Assembly (NCBI RefSeq): GCF_003628445.1
Contig: NZ_RBZO01000019.1
Coordinates: 1-64,000, forward strand
Direction of reading: 5' to 3'
DNA from: Oceanobacillus bengalensis
GTDB taxonomy: Bacteria; Bacillota; Bacilli; Bacillales; Amphibacillaceae
Length of the DNA: 64,000 bases
Positions 1-7,925 of the stretch are shown piece by piece. The position numbers and the translations under genes are program-made. The notes beneath the pieces are model-generated. The model did not search any database. It was not told where the DNA came from and saw only the letters and a list, made by a program, of their open reading frames with translations. Every line of letters starts with the position of its first letter. The first letter of the stretch is position 1.

Positions 1-65
1 CATTAGTCCATTTGATTGATTCACTAAGTGCCCCTGCGAATAAATCTTGCAGGGGTACTAAAAAA

Positions 66-117
66 CAAAAGTGTACATTCTTAAACAATCAAAAGTGTAC
101 ATTTTATCGTTGACATT
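66..117. mobile_element. possible end of an IS (IS21-like), left edge
   Basis: The 14-mer CAAAAGTGTACATT occurs twice, at 66-79 and 90-103, followed by TTGACATT. Repeated short motifs of this kind are known at the ends of IS21-family elements. No transposase is visible, and the body would lie left of the window. This may be only an IS end or remnant. Confidence 0.3.
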
Positions 118-191
118 TATATCTGGGCAGTCTTTCCTCGCAAAAGCAGCATTTTTTTAGTGGAAATCAAGTAGAGCAGGAACTTAGTGGA

Positions 192-298
192 GGAAAGACA
201 CGAAGACTCCTACGGGAGGATAGGCCTAGGTGAGACTGCGTAGTGCGACAGCGCGGAGGAGGCTCACCAGCCGCCCGTGGAAAGCGAAGTGTCTTTCC
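192..298. repeat. 107-bp REP/MITE-like element with 10-bp terminal inverted repeats
   Basis: The element starts with GGAAAGACAC (192-201) and ends with the reverse complement GTGTCTTTCC (289-298). It is GC-rich compared with its surroundings and contains internal complementary stretches (AGGTGAG with CTCACC, and a TCCT..AGGA hairpin). It encodes nothing. A decayed relative lies at about 3803-3890, between the T-box and tyrS. Elements of this look are dispersed in Bacillaceae genomes. How they move is not evident here. Confidence 0.6.
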
Positions 299-410
299 GG
301 AACGGGGTGTTTAAGACTATCCTGAATTAAGTAATTCCACAATTTATATCAACTATGAATTAAATTTACAATAGCTAAAAAAACAACAATCATTTAGAAA
401 ACAGATAAAT

Positions 411-437
411 AAAAAAAGGGAGCGTGCAGCTCCCTTT
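411..437 (-). terminator. intrinsic terminator of the PBP gene
   Basis: The hairpin AGGGAGC-GTGCA-GCTCCCT lies just past the PBP stop codon. On the minus strand it is followed by a run of seven T residues. Confidence 0.8.
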
Positions 438-454
438 CATGTATGAGTTATTAT

Positions 455-3403
455 TTAATTATCTTCATTGTTAGAATCCGTACTGCTGTTATCTCCGTTA
501 GCTTCGTTGTTTTGACTACTACTTTCATCCGGACTTTCTTCACCAGAAGGTTCCTCTTCTTCCGTTTCTGGTTCAGGTGCTTCGCCAACTGTAATTACAG
601 AGGATGGTGTTGATTCTGATCCGAAATAATCAACAGCTTTCACGTGATAAAAAGCATAATCATTTCCAACTTGGAATTCTGCCTGGGTTGTGCTACCAAT
701 TAATTCGAAGTTCCCATCAGGACTGGAGGAACGGAATATTCGGTAGCCAACAACATCATTACTATCTGACTTCGACCATACCAGGTTACCTTCAGATGTA
801 TTTATAGATGTTGGCTGTCCTGGTGCTTTTCCATCATCACTAATGGAACTATGTGAATTCGAACCAGGTAGAGCGATTTTTTCCCACTTTTCTCTTTCTT
901 TACTTGGATAAAGCTGAGTTGGGTCTGAAAGTTTATTGTAGCCCATGCTTTGGAACCATTCAGGGTTGAACATCAATCCGTTACCTTCGACAAATCCGTC
1001 TGGTGTGTTAGAGCCAGCAAGAACTGCTTTACCATTAACCATCACTCGTGCTCCTCTAACAAGACTATTATCTGTTTGAGTTGGTACGAACTTTGCATTA
1101 AATAAATCTGTCTTCACTAATCCTGCTTGGGCACAAAGTTCAGATGGAAGCATGCCTGAAATTGCACAATAGCTTCTAGAAACAATACCTTCAGGTTGAG
1201 CAAATCTTTCTGACGGTGCCAATAGTTCAGGATTAATATCTGTTGCAACATTTACAAGCTCCGACCAAAGTTCTAAGTTACGGTTACTATGGTAAAGGGA
1301 GCAGGAATCACATCTCAAGGAATCAGGGTACTCATATCCAAGCCACGTTCCGAATGTTACATTTGGATTTACTCCAACAAAATGGACGTTTTCAACATTT
1401 TGTGATGTTCCTGTTTTACCTGCCCAGTCAACTCCAGTATATTTTAACTGGGAATTTAAGTATGTTGCGGAGCCATTAGAAATGACATCACGCATCATGT
1501 CAATGGTTAAATAAGCTGTTTGTGGTGAGAATACTTCCACAGGTTCTGTTTCGTGTTCGTAGATAACATCACCATCAACGGTTGTTATTTTGTCAATCAT
1601 AACTGCATCAACAAATTTACCATTGTTGGCAAAGGTGTTATAAGCATTCGTGTTTTCTTCTAGTGTTATACCGTCTGTTGTAGCTCCGATTGCTAATGAT
1701 GGGTTAGCGTATTCGTTGTCTCTTAAAGTGGTAATTCCCATCTTCTCAATATATTGCTCGACAGGGTTGTCATTTAAAATTTTCATGTACGTTTTAATTG
1801 CTGGGATATTATAAGAATCTTTTAAGTGGTCCCGAGCTGATAACAATCCATGATACCTTAAGTCAAAGTTATTTGGAGCATAATTATTAGGCGGAAATAC
1901 AGTGTATACATCAGCGATTGGCGTTCCTGGTTGTACAACGCCTTTGTCCATTGCCGAAGCATAAACGAATGGTTTCATTGTACTACCATTTGAACGTTTG
2001 GAAGTGACATAATTTGTTTGGTCATCCTCACTATATTCGCGGCCACCGAGAAAACTAATAATTCTACCAGTTTTGTTTTCAACTAAGAAAGCTGCTGCTT
2101 GTACATATTGCTCTATATAATAATCATCCCCGTTTTCATCGGTTAATTTCGTGTTTTTGTTCGGCCCATAATGCTTGAAGTTCTCTGCTACTTCTTGGAA
2201 AGCATCGTAGATTTCCTTATCAATAGTAGAGTGAATGCGGTAACCATTGTTTTGAAGTGCTTTTTCAGCTATTAATTCATATTCCTCATTAAGGTCGGCA
2301 AGCTCTTCATTTGTTTCTAATTCTTCTATTTCATACCCATCTTCTTCGGCAAGCTTTTCTTTAATAATTTCCTCTGCACGAATTTGTAATTCCCTTACTA
2401 AGTATGGGTACTCCTCAATGGGAGATGCTTCTGGTTTAATAAAGTCAGCTACCAGATCATAATTTAATGCTTCTTGATATTCCTCTTTGGTAATATGTCC
2501 CATTTCAAGCATCCGATTAAGAACTGTCTTCATTCGGTCTAATCCAGGCTTAATTCCTGCGTCTTCTTTTAATCCTCCACTATTTTGAAAAGGCGTATAG
2601 TATGATGGACTTTGAGGGAGTCCTGCTAAATACGCAGCTTGGGCGATGTTTACTTCGTCTGCATCTAATCCAAATATGCCTTGTGCGGCAGTTTGGATCC
2701 CTGCAATGTTATCCCCATTTGCGTTTCTTCCATATGGAACAATATTCAAATATGCTTCTAATATTTCATCCTTCTCAAAGAAATTTTCTAACCTTAGTGC
2801 TAATAAAATTTCCTTTGCTTTTCTCTCAAAGGATACTTCATTGGTTAGAATTTGATTTTTGATTAGTTGCTGTGTTAATGTACTCCCACCTGACTGGACA
2901 CTTGCATTTGTTACTTCTTGAAACAATGCACGAAATATCGCTTTCGGGACAACTCCTTCATGCTCAAGGAAGTATTCATCTTCTGTGGCTGTCACAGCCT
3001 GTACGAGGGTAGGGGAGATTTTATCGAGCGTTGTTTCTTCTCGTTTAAGCTCTGAGCGAATATCTCCAATATAAATGTCATTTGAAAAGTACAATTTAGA
3101 GGTCTCAGAATAATTATAGATGTCACTTTCCATGTCTTCTTGACTTCGAATTGGCTCATCTTTCACAAGGGACGCAAAATAACCAGCACCCAAACCACCG
3201 ACAAAGAATGCAACTACAAAACCGATAATTAAAAAGAATAAAATAACATTCCAAATGACATCATATGTTACTCTTGAGGTTTTTTGTATCTTTCCAGTAC
3301 CCCAAAGTGATCTGATTTTTCGAATAAATGTATAATTAATAATAGAATTCCAGATAGATTTAGTCTTTTCACCAAATCGTTCAATTATCTGTTTCATATT
3401 CAT
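455..3403 (-). CDS. class A penicillin-binding protein (PBP1A-type)
   Basis: This is a bifunctional cell-wall synthase that polymerises and cross-links peptidoglycan at the outer membrane face. A short cytoplasmic stretch precedes one membrane segment (about residues 50-75). The GT51 glycosyltransferase domain follows, with the catalytic EDEYFLEHEG motif and GGSTLTQQL. The transpeptidase domain has S474-T-M-K477, an SYN triad (DSYNIP) and K663-T-G. The C-terminus carries a fibronectin type III-like module and a Glu/Ser/Asn-rich acidic tail. The start was set at the ATG at 3403 (982 aa) because AGGAGG lies 7 bases upstream. The TTG two codons earlier is too close to that site. The gene is transcribed divergently from T-box-tyrS. 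The family is certain, but which numbered PBP it matches is not. Confidence 0.93.
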   Translation of the reverse strand: MNMKQIIERFGEKTKSIWNSIINYTFIRKIRSLWGTGKIQKTSRVTYDVIWNVILFFLIIGFVVAFFVGGLGAGYFASLVKDEPIRSQEDMESDIYNYSETSKLYFSNDIYIGDIRSELKREETTLDKISPTLVQAVTATEDEYFLEHEGVVPKAIFRALFQEVTNASVQSGGSTLTQQLIKNQILTNEVSFERKAKEILLALRLENFFEKDEILEAYLNIVPYGRNANGDNIAGIQTAAQGIFGLDADEVNIAQAAYLAGLPQSPSYYTPFQNSGGLKEDAGIKPGLDRMKTVLNRMLEMGHITKEEYQEALNYDLVADFIKPEASPIEEYPYLVRELQIRAEEIIKEKLAEEDGYEIEELETNEELADLNEEYELIAEKALQNNGYRIHSTIDKEIYDAFQEVAENFKHYGPNKNTKLTDENGDDYYIEQYVQAAAFLVENKTGRIISFLGGREYSEDDQTNYVTSKRSNGSTMKPFVYASAMDKGVVQPGTPIADVYTVFPPNNYAPNNFDLRYHGLLSARDHLKDSYNIPAIKTYMKILNDNPVEQYIEKMGITTLRDNEYANPSLAIGATTDGITLEENTNAYNTFANNGKFVDAVMIDKITTVDGDVIYEHETEPVEVFSPQTAYLTIDMMRDVISNGSATYLNSQLKYTGVDWAGKTGTSQNVENVHFVGVNPNVTFGTWLGYEYPDSLRCDSCSLYHSNRNLELWSELVNVATDINPELLAPSERFAQPEGIVSRSYCAISGMLPSELCAQAGLVKTDLFNAKFVPTQTDNSLVRGARVMVNGKAVLAGSNTPDGFVEGNGLMFNPEWFQSMGYNKLSDPTQLYPSKEREKWEKIALPGSNSHSSISDDGKAPGQPTSINTSEGNLVWSKSDSNDVVGYRIFRSSSPDGNFELIGSTTQAEFQVGNDYAFYHVKAVDYFGSESTPSSVITVGEAPEPETEEEEPSGEESPDESSSQNNEANGDNSSTDSNNEDN

Positions 3404-3483
3404 TTGCAAACCTCCTAAAATTCTTTTATCATTATAGCATAAGTATCTTTTTAGTTGGAAGGTATTTTAATATTCGTTTGCAT

Positions 3484-3512
3484 TTGCTGAATGAATATGG
3501 TATGAATAATAT
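3484..3512 (+). promoter_or_regulatory. sigma-A promoter of T-box-tyrS
   Basis: TTGCTG, a 17-base spacer and TAATAT lie just upstream of the T-box leader. Confidence 0.55.
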
Positions 3513-3529
3513 ATCTGAATAGTATAAGC

Positions 3530-3747
3530 TATGAAGGAACTTAGTAGTATTGCAAATCCATGTCATAGAGAGCTAGCGGTTCGGTGGAAGCTAGTATATA
3601 TTTGCATATGAATTACAATCTGGAGCTTTTTCTTTTAAAAAAGAAACGGTGTTCGACATCGTTAACAATCCCAAGTGGCAATTTGCAACAAGGGTGGTAC
3701 CGCGCGTGTTAAGCTCGTCCCTTATTTTTTAGGGGCGGGCTTTTTTG
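3530..3747 (+). promoter_or_regulatory. tyrosine-specific T-box riboswitch with terminator
   Basis: The diagnostic T-box AGGGTGGTACCGCG sits at about 3690-3703. It is followed by a terminator hairpin (GCTCGTCCC..GGGGCGGGC, then a T run, about 3713-3747). The putative specifier is TAC at 3614-3616 (Tyr), within GAATTACAATC. T-box leaders read through when uncharged tRNA binds, so tyrS should be induced when Tyr-tRNA is scarce. Confidence 0.92.
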
Positions 3748-3802
3748 TATTTTAGGCTGTTTTCTAAAAGATTGTCGTTTTTTCTTAGTATGATTTTAAT
3801 TA

Positions 3803-3900
3803 GGAGAAGGTTCACCAGCCACCCTAAGGTGCGTGAAGTGTGTTTCCGGAACGAAGTATCTAGTACAATTCTCATTAACTTACTTCACAGTTTATACCAA
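3803..3900 (+). repeat. decayed copy of the 107-bp repeat family
   Basis: The stretch GGTTCACCAGCCACCC.. through GTGTTTCCGGAACG matches the right half of the element at 192-298. The similarity continues into the flanking DNA (ACTTCACAGTTTATACCAA against AATTCCACAATTTATATCAA near 331-352). It lies inside the tyrS transcript, after the T-box terminator. Confidence 0.55.
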
Positions 3901-3943
3901 ATCAACGAGCAATGCGGAAATAGCCAAATTTTAATAATGGAGA

Positions 3944-5230
3944 GTGAAAAAAGTGAATATTTTACAAGATTTGGAAACGAGAGGACTTATCCAAGCAACA
4001 ACAGATAGAGAGGCATTACAAGCGCATTTAGCGAATAATCAAGTTACATTATATTGTGGTTTCGACCCAACTGCAGATAGTTTGCATATTGGTCATTTAG
4101 TGCCGTTAATGATGCTGAAACGATTTCAGGAAGCTGGTCATAAACCAATAGCCCTTGTTGGTGGGGGAACAGGAATGATAGGGGACCCGAGTGGACGCTC
4201 TACAGAAAGGTCCTTAAATACGAGTGAGGTAGTAGCAGGTTATAGTGAAGCATTAAGAAGGCAAATCAGCAAAATAGTAGATGCAGAAAACAATAATGAG
4301 GGGACTTCAGTCGTTGTTAGAAATAATAATGAATGGTTAGGGAGCATGTCCTTTATTGATTTCCTACGTGATACTGGAAAACACTTTAGTATTAATTATA
4401 TGTTAGCAAAAGAATCGGTTTCTGCTCGTATCGAAAATGGTATCTCTTTTACTGAATTTAGTTATATGTTATTACAATCGCTAGACTTCTTAAAATTATA
4501 CGAACAAGAGCATTGTACCTTGCAAATCGGTGGTAGTGACCAGTGGGGAAATATTACTGCTGGGATGGAATTGATTCGTCGTTCAAGAGAAAATCAGGAA
4601 GAAGAAATAAAAGTATATGGGTTAACTGTTCCTCTAATTACGAAGGCAGATGGTACGAAATTTGGTAAATCTGCAGGAGGTGCCATTTGGTTAGACTCAG
4701 AAAAAACAACTCCATATGAATTTTACCAATTCTGGATCAATACCGACGACCGTGATGTTATTAAATTCTTAAATTACTTTACATTCTTAAGTCCAGAAGA
4801 ATTAGCAGAATTAGAAAAAGAAGTAGAAAGTCATCCAGAAAATCGTGCTGCACAAAAAAGACTAGCAGAAGAAATGACAAAATTGGTTCACAGTGAAGAA
4901 GCTTTAGTGCAAGCAGAGAAAATATCAGATGCTTTATTTAGTGGAGATTTGAAACGATTATCAGCTAGTGACATCAAACAAGGATTTAAAGATGTTCCGA
5001 CTTTTAATACAAATAAAGAAGAGGTCACGCTTGTTGATCTGTTAGTAAATGCGAATATCTCATCATCAAAAAGACAAGCAAGAGAAGATATACAAAATGG
5101 TGCAGTGTACATTAATGGTGAAAGACAGCAAGAAGTGAGCTATGTCGTAACAGCAGCCGACCGAATGGAAGATACTTTTACAATCATTCGCCGCGGGAAG
5201 AAGAAGTATTTCTTAATTGATTTTAGCTGA
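3944..5230 (+). CDS. tyrS: tyrosyl-tRNA synthetase
   Basis: This cytoplasmic class I aminoacyl-tRNA synthetase charges tRNA-Tyr with tyrosine. The HIGH signature is intact at residues 48-51 (DSLHIGHLVPL). The KMSKS-equivalent loop reads KFGKS at about 239-243. A C-terminal S4-type RNA-binding domain covers roughly residues 350-415 and ends in a basic RRGKKKYFL segment. The length of 428 aa is typical. The start is a GTG preceded by GGAGAG. The gene lies downstream of a Tyr T-box and upstream of its own terminator, so it is a single-gene operon. A repeat remnant inserted between T-box and start lengthens the leader by about 200 bases. Confidence 0.97.
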   Translation: MKKVNILQDLETRGLIQATTDREALQAHLANNQVTLYCGFDPTADSLHIGHLVPLMMLKRFQEAGHKPIALVGGGTGMIGDPSGRSTERSLNTSEVVAGYSEALRRQISKIVDAENNNEGTSVVVRNNNEWLGSMSFIDFLRDTGKHFSINYMLAKESVSARIENGISFTEFSYMLLQSLDFLKLYEQEHCTLQIGGSDQWGNITAGMELIRRSRENQEEEIKVYGLTVPLITKADGTKFGKSAGGAIWLDSEKTTPYEFYQFWINTDDRDVIKFLNYFTFLSPEELAELEKEVESHPENRAAQKRLAEEMTKLVHSEEALVQAEKISDALFSGDLKRLSASDIKQGFKDVPTFNTNKEEVTLVDLLVNANISSSKRQAREDIQNGAVYINGERQQEVSYVVTAADRMEDTFTIIRRGKKKYFLIDFS

Positions 5231-5258
5231 GAAACGGTTTGGAAATGAGTTTTTAATA

Positions 5259-5298
5259 TAAAAAATGCTTGGAACTTATTGTTCTAAGCATTTTTTTG
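5259..5298 (+). terminator. terminator of tyrS
   Basis: The hairpin AAATGCTTGGAAC..GTTCTAAGCATTT is followed by a T run, directly after the tyrS stop. Confidence 0.85.
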
Positions 5299-5317
5299 TT
5301 GTGGTATTTTATAAACT

Positions 5318-5670
5318 GCTTGTCAAAACCCGGAATAGCTTCAAATTGAGTAGAAAGGTCGATGACAAGCATTCTTAACACCCGAAGCAACTGAAAATTG
5401 AGTAGAAAGGTCGATGACAAGTACTCTCATCGCCCGAAGCAGCAATAATTCTACAAGAAGCGTCGATGACAAGCATTCTTAACACCCGAAGCAACTGAAA
5501 ATTGAGTAGAAAGGTCGATGACAAGTACTCTCATCGCCCGAAGTCGCAATAATTCTGCGAGAAGCGTCGATGACAAGCATTCTTAACACCCGAAGCAACT
5601 GAAAATTGAGTAGAAAGGTCGATGACAAGTACTCTCATCGCCCGAAGCAGCAATAATTCTACAAGAAGGA
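5318..5670. repeat. 52-bp tandem repeat array with a 104-bp higher-order period
   Basis: Six 52-bp units begin with TCGATGACAAG at 5359, 5411, 5463, 5515, 5567 and 5619. A partial unit precedes them from about 5318. Two unit types alternate strictly. Type A carries CATTCTTAACACCCGAAGC, and type B carries TACTCTCATCGCCCGAAG. The array fills the gap between tyrS and tpx. I see no coding capacity, and the units are contiguous with no spacers, so this is not CRISPR. Confidence 0.93.
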
Positions 5671-5692
5671 CCTCTCATGAACTTTACATAAA

Positions 5693-5736
5693 GAAAGGCA
5701 GTCCAATTTAATAGTTAATTGGACTGCTAAATGGTT
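5693..5736 (-). terminator. terminator of the first tpx gene
   Basis: GGCAGTCCAATT..AATTGGACTGC forms a long hairpin at about 5697-5728. On the minus strand it is followed by a T-rich stretch. Confidence 0.7.
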
Positions 5737-5793
5737 TTATTATTATAGTAAAACCGAACTCATTAGAATATATTCCTTGATTTATTTTTTCTA

Positions 5794-6294
5794 TTATTCC
5801 GCTTCTTTAGCGGCTCTCAATGCAGCTTCATAATTTGGATGGTTTGTTGCTTCACTTACATATTCAACATAGGTAACTTTATTGTTAGAATCTACAACAA
5901 AAATTGCTCTTGCTAGTAAGCGTAGTTCCTCTATTAGAACGCCATAATTTTTCCCAAGGTCAGCATTTCTATGATCTGATAATGTATCTAAATTCTTTAC
6001 ACCATTTGCAGCACACCAGCGGGATTGTGCAAATGGTAAATCCATACTGATTGTTAATACTTGAACGTTTGGTAAGGTGTCAGCTTCTTTATTGAAGCGA
6101 ATAGTTTCCTCTGAACATACTCCAGTATCAACGGATGGAACAGTAGTGATTAACTTAACTTTTCCAGCATAACTATCCAAATTAACAGTCTCTAAGTCAT
6201 TAGATAATACTTGAAAATCTGGTGCATTGTCACCAACTTTTACTTCTGTGCCCAATAATGTAACTGCTTCTTGATTAAATGTAATATTTGCCAT
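5794..6294 (-). CDS. tpx: thiol peroxidase Tpx (accessory copy)
   Basis: This atypical 2-Cys peroxiredoxin reduces hydrogen peroxide and alkyl hydroperoxides with thioredoxin. The peroxidatic cysteine is C60 in VDTGVCSEET and the resolving cysteine is C94 in SRWCAANG. The length of 166 aa is standard. A second tpx lies at 37824-38324, has the same length and the same cysteine positions, and sits in the conserved ytfJ-tpx-ytxK context. This one is therefore the extra copy. AGGAGG lies 8-9 bases before the ATG. An inverted repeat (TATTCTAATA, 9 bases, TATTAGAATA) upstream may be an operator. Confidence 0.95.
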   Translation of the reverse strand: MANITFNQEAVTLLGTEVKVGDNAPDFQVLSNDLETVNLDSYAGKVKLITTVPSVDTGVCSEETIRFNKEADTLPNVQVLTISMDLPFAQSRWCAANGVKNLDTLSDHRNADLGKNYGVLIEELRLLARAIFVVDSNNKVTYVEYVSEATNHPNYEAALRAAKEAE

Positions 6295-6335
6295 AAAAAA
6301 ACTCCTCCTCTTATTTTATAAATCTATCTATTTCA

Positions 6336-6364
6336 TATTCTAATAGAGTGAATATATTAGAATA
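6336..6364 (-). promoter_or_regulatory. inverted repeat upstream of tpx copy 1, candidate operator
   Basis: TATTCTAATA (6336-6345) and TATTAGAATA (6355-6364) are perfect 10-base inverted arms separated by 9 bases, 42-70 bases upstream of the tpx start. It is AT-rich and could resemble a peroxide-regulator site, but it does not match the PerR consensus that I know. The binding protein is unknown. Confidence 0.35.
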
Positions 6365-6394
6365 ATGAACACAAATTGTACTTCGAGGGCCACT

Positions 6395-7402
6395 TTAGAA
6401 ACAACCACATGATTTTCTTATTAACATGGATGGTGGAAGTTCGATGTGACTCATATAATATGGATTATTAATTTTATTTAATAAGACATCGAATGCAGTT
6501 CTACCAATTGTTTCTGCTGGTAAAACAATGTTTGTCACAGGTGGTTCAATGATATGTGAGGAAGCGAAATCCCCAAACCCGATAACAGCAATATCATCGG
6601 GAATTACAAGGTTAAGTTCTTTTATTTTACTTATCGCACCAATAGTCATGGAGTCATTTTGCACAAACAATGCAGTGATCTCAGTCTCTTTGTCTATTAA
6701 TTGTTGAACTGCTGCTGAACCACCGTTTGCAGTAGCATATCCTTGTATCAAATAATCTTCGGTAAATGGCAATTGGTATTGTGCTAGTGCATCTTTATAT
6801 CCCCTTATTCGATCATTGGTAGTTGATACGTTTGGATAGGAATAGATAAATCCAATTTTTTTATGCCCATGCTTAAGGAGATGCATGGTTGCTTCATAGC
6901 CTAATTGATAATTATCACCAGTAACCCTTGGGATATGCTCAATTTGTGAATCATATCGATTAACCATTACAATTGGAAAATCGTCTTTGGTATACTTCTG
7001 TAAGTATTGAATATCACCAGAGGTAGGAGAAAGGATGATTCCATCTACCATTTTTGAATGAAGTAGGTTAATTGTCTTTTCTTCATATGCACTATCCTCA
7101 TTCGTATTCACAAGTAATAAGTTATACCCCATCTCTTTTGCCCGTTCCTCAATAGCAAAGATCATTTCCGTTACAAATGAATCTGGAAAACTGGAAACAA
7201 CGACACCAGCAGTCTTTGTTGCCTGTTGCCTTAAACTTTTTGCTGCTGAATTAGGTACATAATTATATTTTTTTATTACTGAAAGGACGGTATTACGAGT
7301 TTCATCTGATATATGCTTCGTGTTATTAATGACATGTGACACAGTAGCAACAGAAACGTTTGCTTCCTTTGCAATGTCTTTCATTGTAATTTCTTTTTTC
7401 AT
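6395..7402 (-). CDS. LacI-family transcriptional regulator
   Basis: The N-terminal LacI helix-turn-helix and hinge (TMKDIAKEANVSVATVSHVI, then NYVPNSAAKSLR) precede a periplasmic-binding-protein-like effector domain, 335 aa in total. It is not CcpA, whose N-terminus differs. The gene faces away from the SR1P-like gene and the TRAP operon. Sites related to GTTAAACGTTTAAC lie in its own leader, over the SR1P-like promoter and at the dctP promoter. It is therefore probably an autoregulated local repressor of the transporter and perhaps of the transketolase/SDR genes. The effector is unknown and is probably a sugar or sugar acid. The C-terminus RKSCGCF is unusual. GGAG precedes the ATG. Confidence 0.9.
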   Translation of the reverse strand: MKKEITMKDIAKEANVSVATVSHVINNTKHISDETRNTVLSVIKKYNYVPNSAAKSLRQQATKTAGVVVSSFPDSFVTEMIFAIEERAKEMGYNLLLVNTNEDSAYEEKTINLLHSKMVDGIILSPTSGDIQYLQKYTKDDFPIVMVNRYDSQIEHIPRVTGDNYQLGYEATMHLLKHGHKKIGFIYSYPNVSTTNDRIRGYKDALAQYQLPFTEDYLIQGYATANGGSAAVQQLIDKETEITALFVQNDSMTIGAISKIKELNLVIPDDIAVIGFGDFASSHIIEPPVTNIVLPAETIGRTAFDVLLNKINNPYYMSHIELPPSMLIRKSCGCF

Positions 7403-7416
7403 GTTATCTCCTATAA

Positions 7417-7430
7417 GTTAAACAATTAAC
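7417..7430 (-). promoter_or_regulatory. operator-like site O1 in the LacI gene leader
   Basis: GTTAAACAATTAAC lies 15 bases upstream of the regulator start codon. It matches the sites at 7570 and 7912 except at the centre. Confidence 0.55.
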
Positions 7431-7440
7431 CATTACCAAT

Positions 7441-7452
7441 GATTACGTTTAC
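7441..7452. promoter_or_regulatory. operator-like half site O1b
   Basis: GATTACGTTTAC resembles GTAATCGTTTAC at 7888-7899. It lies just downstream of the putative LacI-gene start point. Confidence 0.35.
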
Positions 7453-7462
7453 TTTTTATTAC

Positions 7463-7491
7463 ATAATACATGAAAATATTAATTGATTCAA
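7463..7491 (-). promoter_or_regulatory. putative promoter of the LacI-type gene
   Basis: On the minus strand, TTGAAT, 17 bases and TATTAT. The start point would fall immediately before the two operator-like sites. Confidence 0.5.
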
Positions 7492-7527
7492 ATAATAGCA
7501 GCCTATAATAGATTTAAAAAAGTATTA

Positions 7528-7556
7528 TTGACATGTATTCGCTTACACTATATAAT
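7528..7556 (+). promoter_or_regulatory. sigma-A promoter of the SR1P-like gene
   Basis: TTGACA, a 17-base spacer and TATAAT match the consensus completely. The promoter lies inside an upstream open frame. This argues that translation starts at 7600 and not further upstream. Confidence 0.85.
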
Positions 7557-7569
7557 TCCGTATAGATTA

Positions 7570-7583
7570 GTTAAACGATTTAC
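7570..7583 (+). promoter_or_regulatory. operator-like site O2 at the SR1P-like promoter
   Basis: GTTAAACGATTTAC, extended to TTA..TAA, lies just downstream of the start point. A bound LacI-type protein there would block transcription. Confidence 0.55.
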
Positions 7584-7599
7584 TAATAGGAGGAAAAAT

Positions 7600-7740
7600 A
7601 TGAATACAGTTGAAGACAAAATGAACAGTATATTAGGTACGATTATTTGTAATAGCTGTGAGAAGGAAATTGAAGCCTTTAATGGTGAACAAATTGTTAC
7701 GCAATATGGGGTTTGTGAAGATTGTAATTCTGCTAACTAG
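7600..7740 (+). CDS. SR1P-like small zinc-ribbon peptide
   Basis: This 46-aa protein has two CxxC pairs (C17, C20 and C39, C42) around the segment GTIICNSCEKEIEAFNGEQ and YGVC. The pattern GTIxCxxC...YGxC is that of SR1P, the peptide encoded by the dual-function B. subtilis RNA SR1, which binds the glycolytic GAPDH (GapA) and affects RNase J1. Here the N-terminus is longer by about 11 residues. The start follows TAGGAGGAAAA and a perfect sigma-A promoter at 7528-7556. An operator-like site overlaps the start of transcription. I inferred the family from remembered similarity. Whether the transcript also acts as an antisense RNA cannot be judged. Confidence 0.75.
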   Translation: MNTVEDKMNSILGTIICNSCEKEIEAFNGEQIVTQYGVCEDCNSAN

Positions 7741-7879
7741 TAATGAAGTGAATACTTGTATTTAAACTATATGTAACTATTGTTTAATGGTAAAATGATT
7801 TACCTTAGGGTTAGTTGGTAATATATAATGGGATTTACTATCATTATTTAGTATCTTTAAAATAATTTGTCGAAAATTG

Positions 7880-7909
7880 TTGACCTAGTAATCGTTTACA
7901 TTATATAAT
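7880..7909 (+). promoter_or_regulatory. dctP: sigma-A promoter of the TRAP operon
   Basis: TTGACC, 18 bases and TATAAT. A half-site (GTAATCGTTTAC, 7888-7899) fills the spacer, and the perfect palindrome at 7912 follows the -10 box. Confidence 0.7.
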
Positions 7910-7911
7910 GT

Positions 7912-7925
7912 GTTAAACGTTTAAC
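7912..7925 (+). promoter_or_regulatory. operator-like site O3, perfect palindrome
   Basis: GTTAAACGTTTAAC is a perfect 14-bp palindrome with a central CG, as expected for LacI-family sites. It lies 2 bases past the dctP -10 box. Confidence 0.7.

Noticed and set aside
3745-4008. Open frame of 87 aa over the T-box terminator and tyrS start
   Set aside because: It overlaps the riboswitch terminator, a decayed repeat and the tyrS start in another frame, and has no ribosome site.
6395-7402. ccpA as identity of the LacI-type gene (ccpA lies near tyrS in B. subtilis)
   Set aside because: The N-terminal helix-turn-helix region differs from CcpA and the local operators are not cre sites.
7483-7740. 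Longer 85-aa version of the SR1P-like gene
   Set aside because: The consensus promoter and the ribosome site lie inside its first third, so those codons cannot all be in the mRNA.
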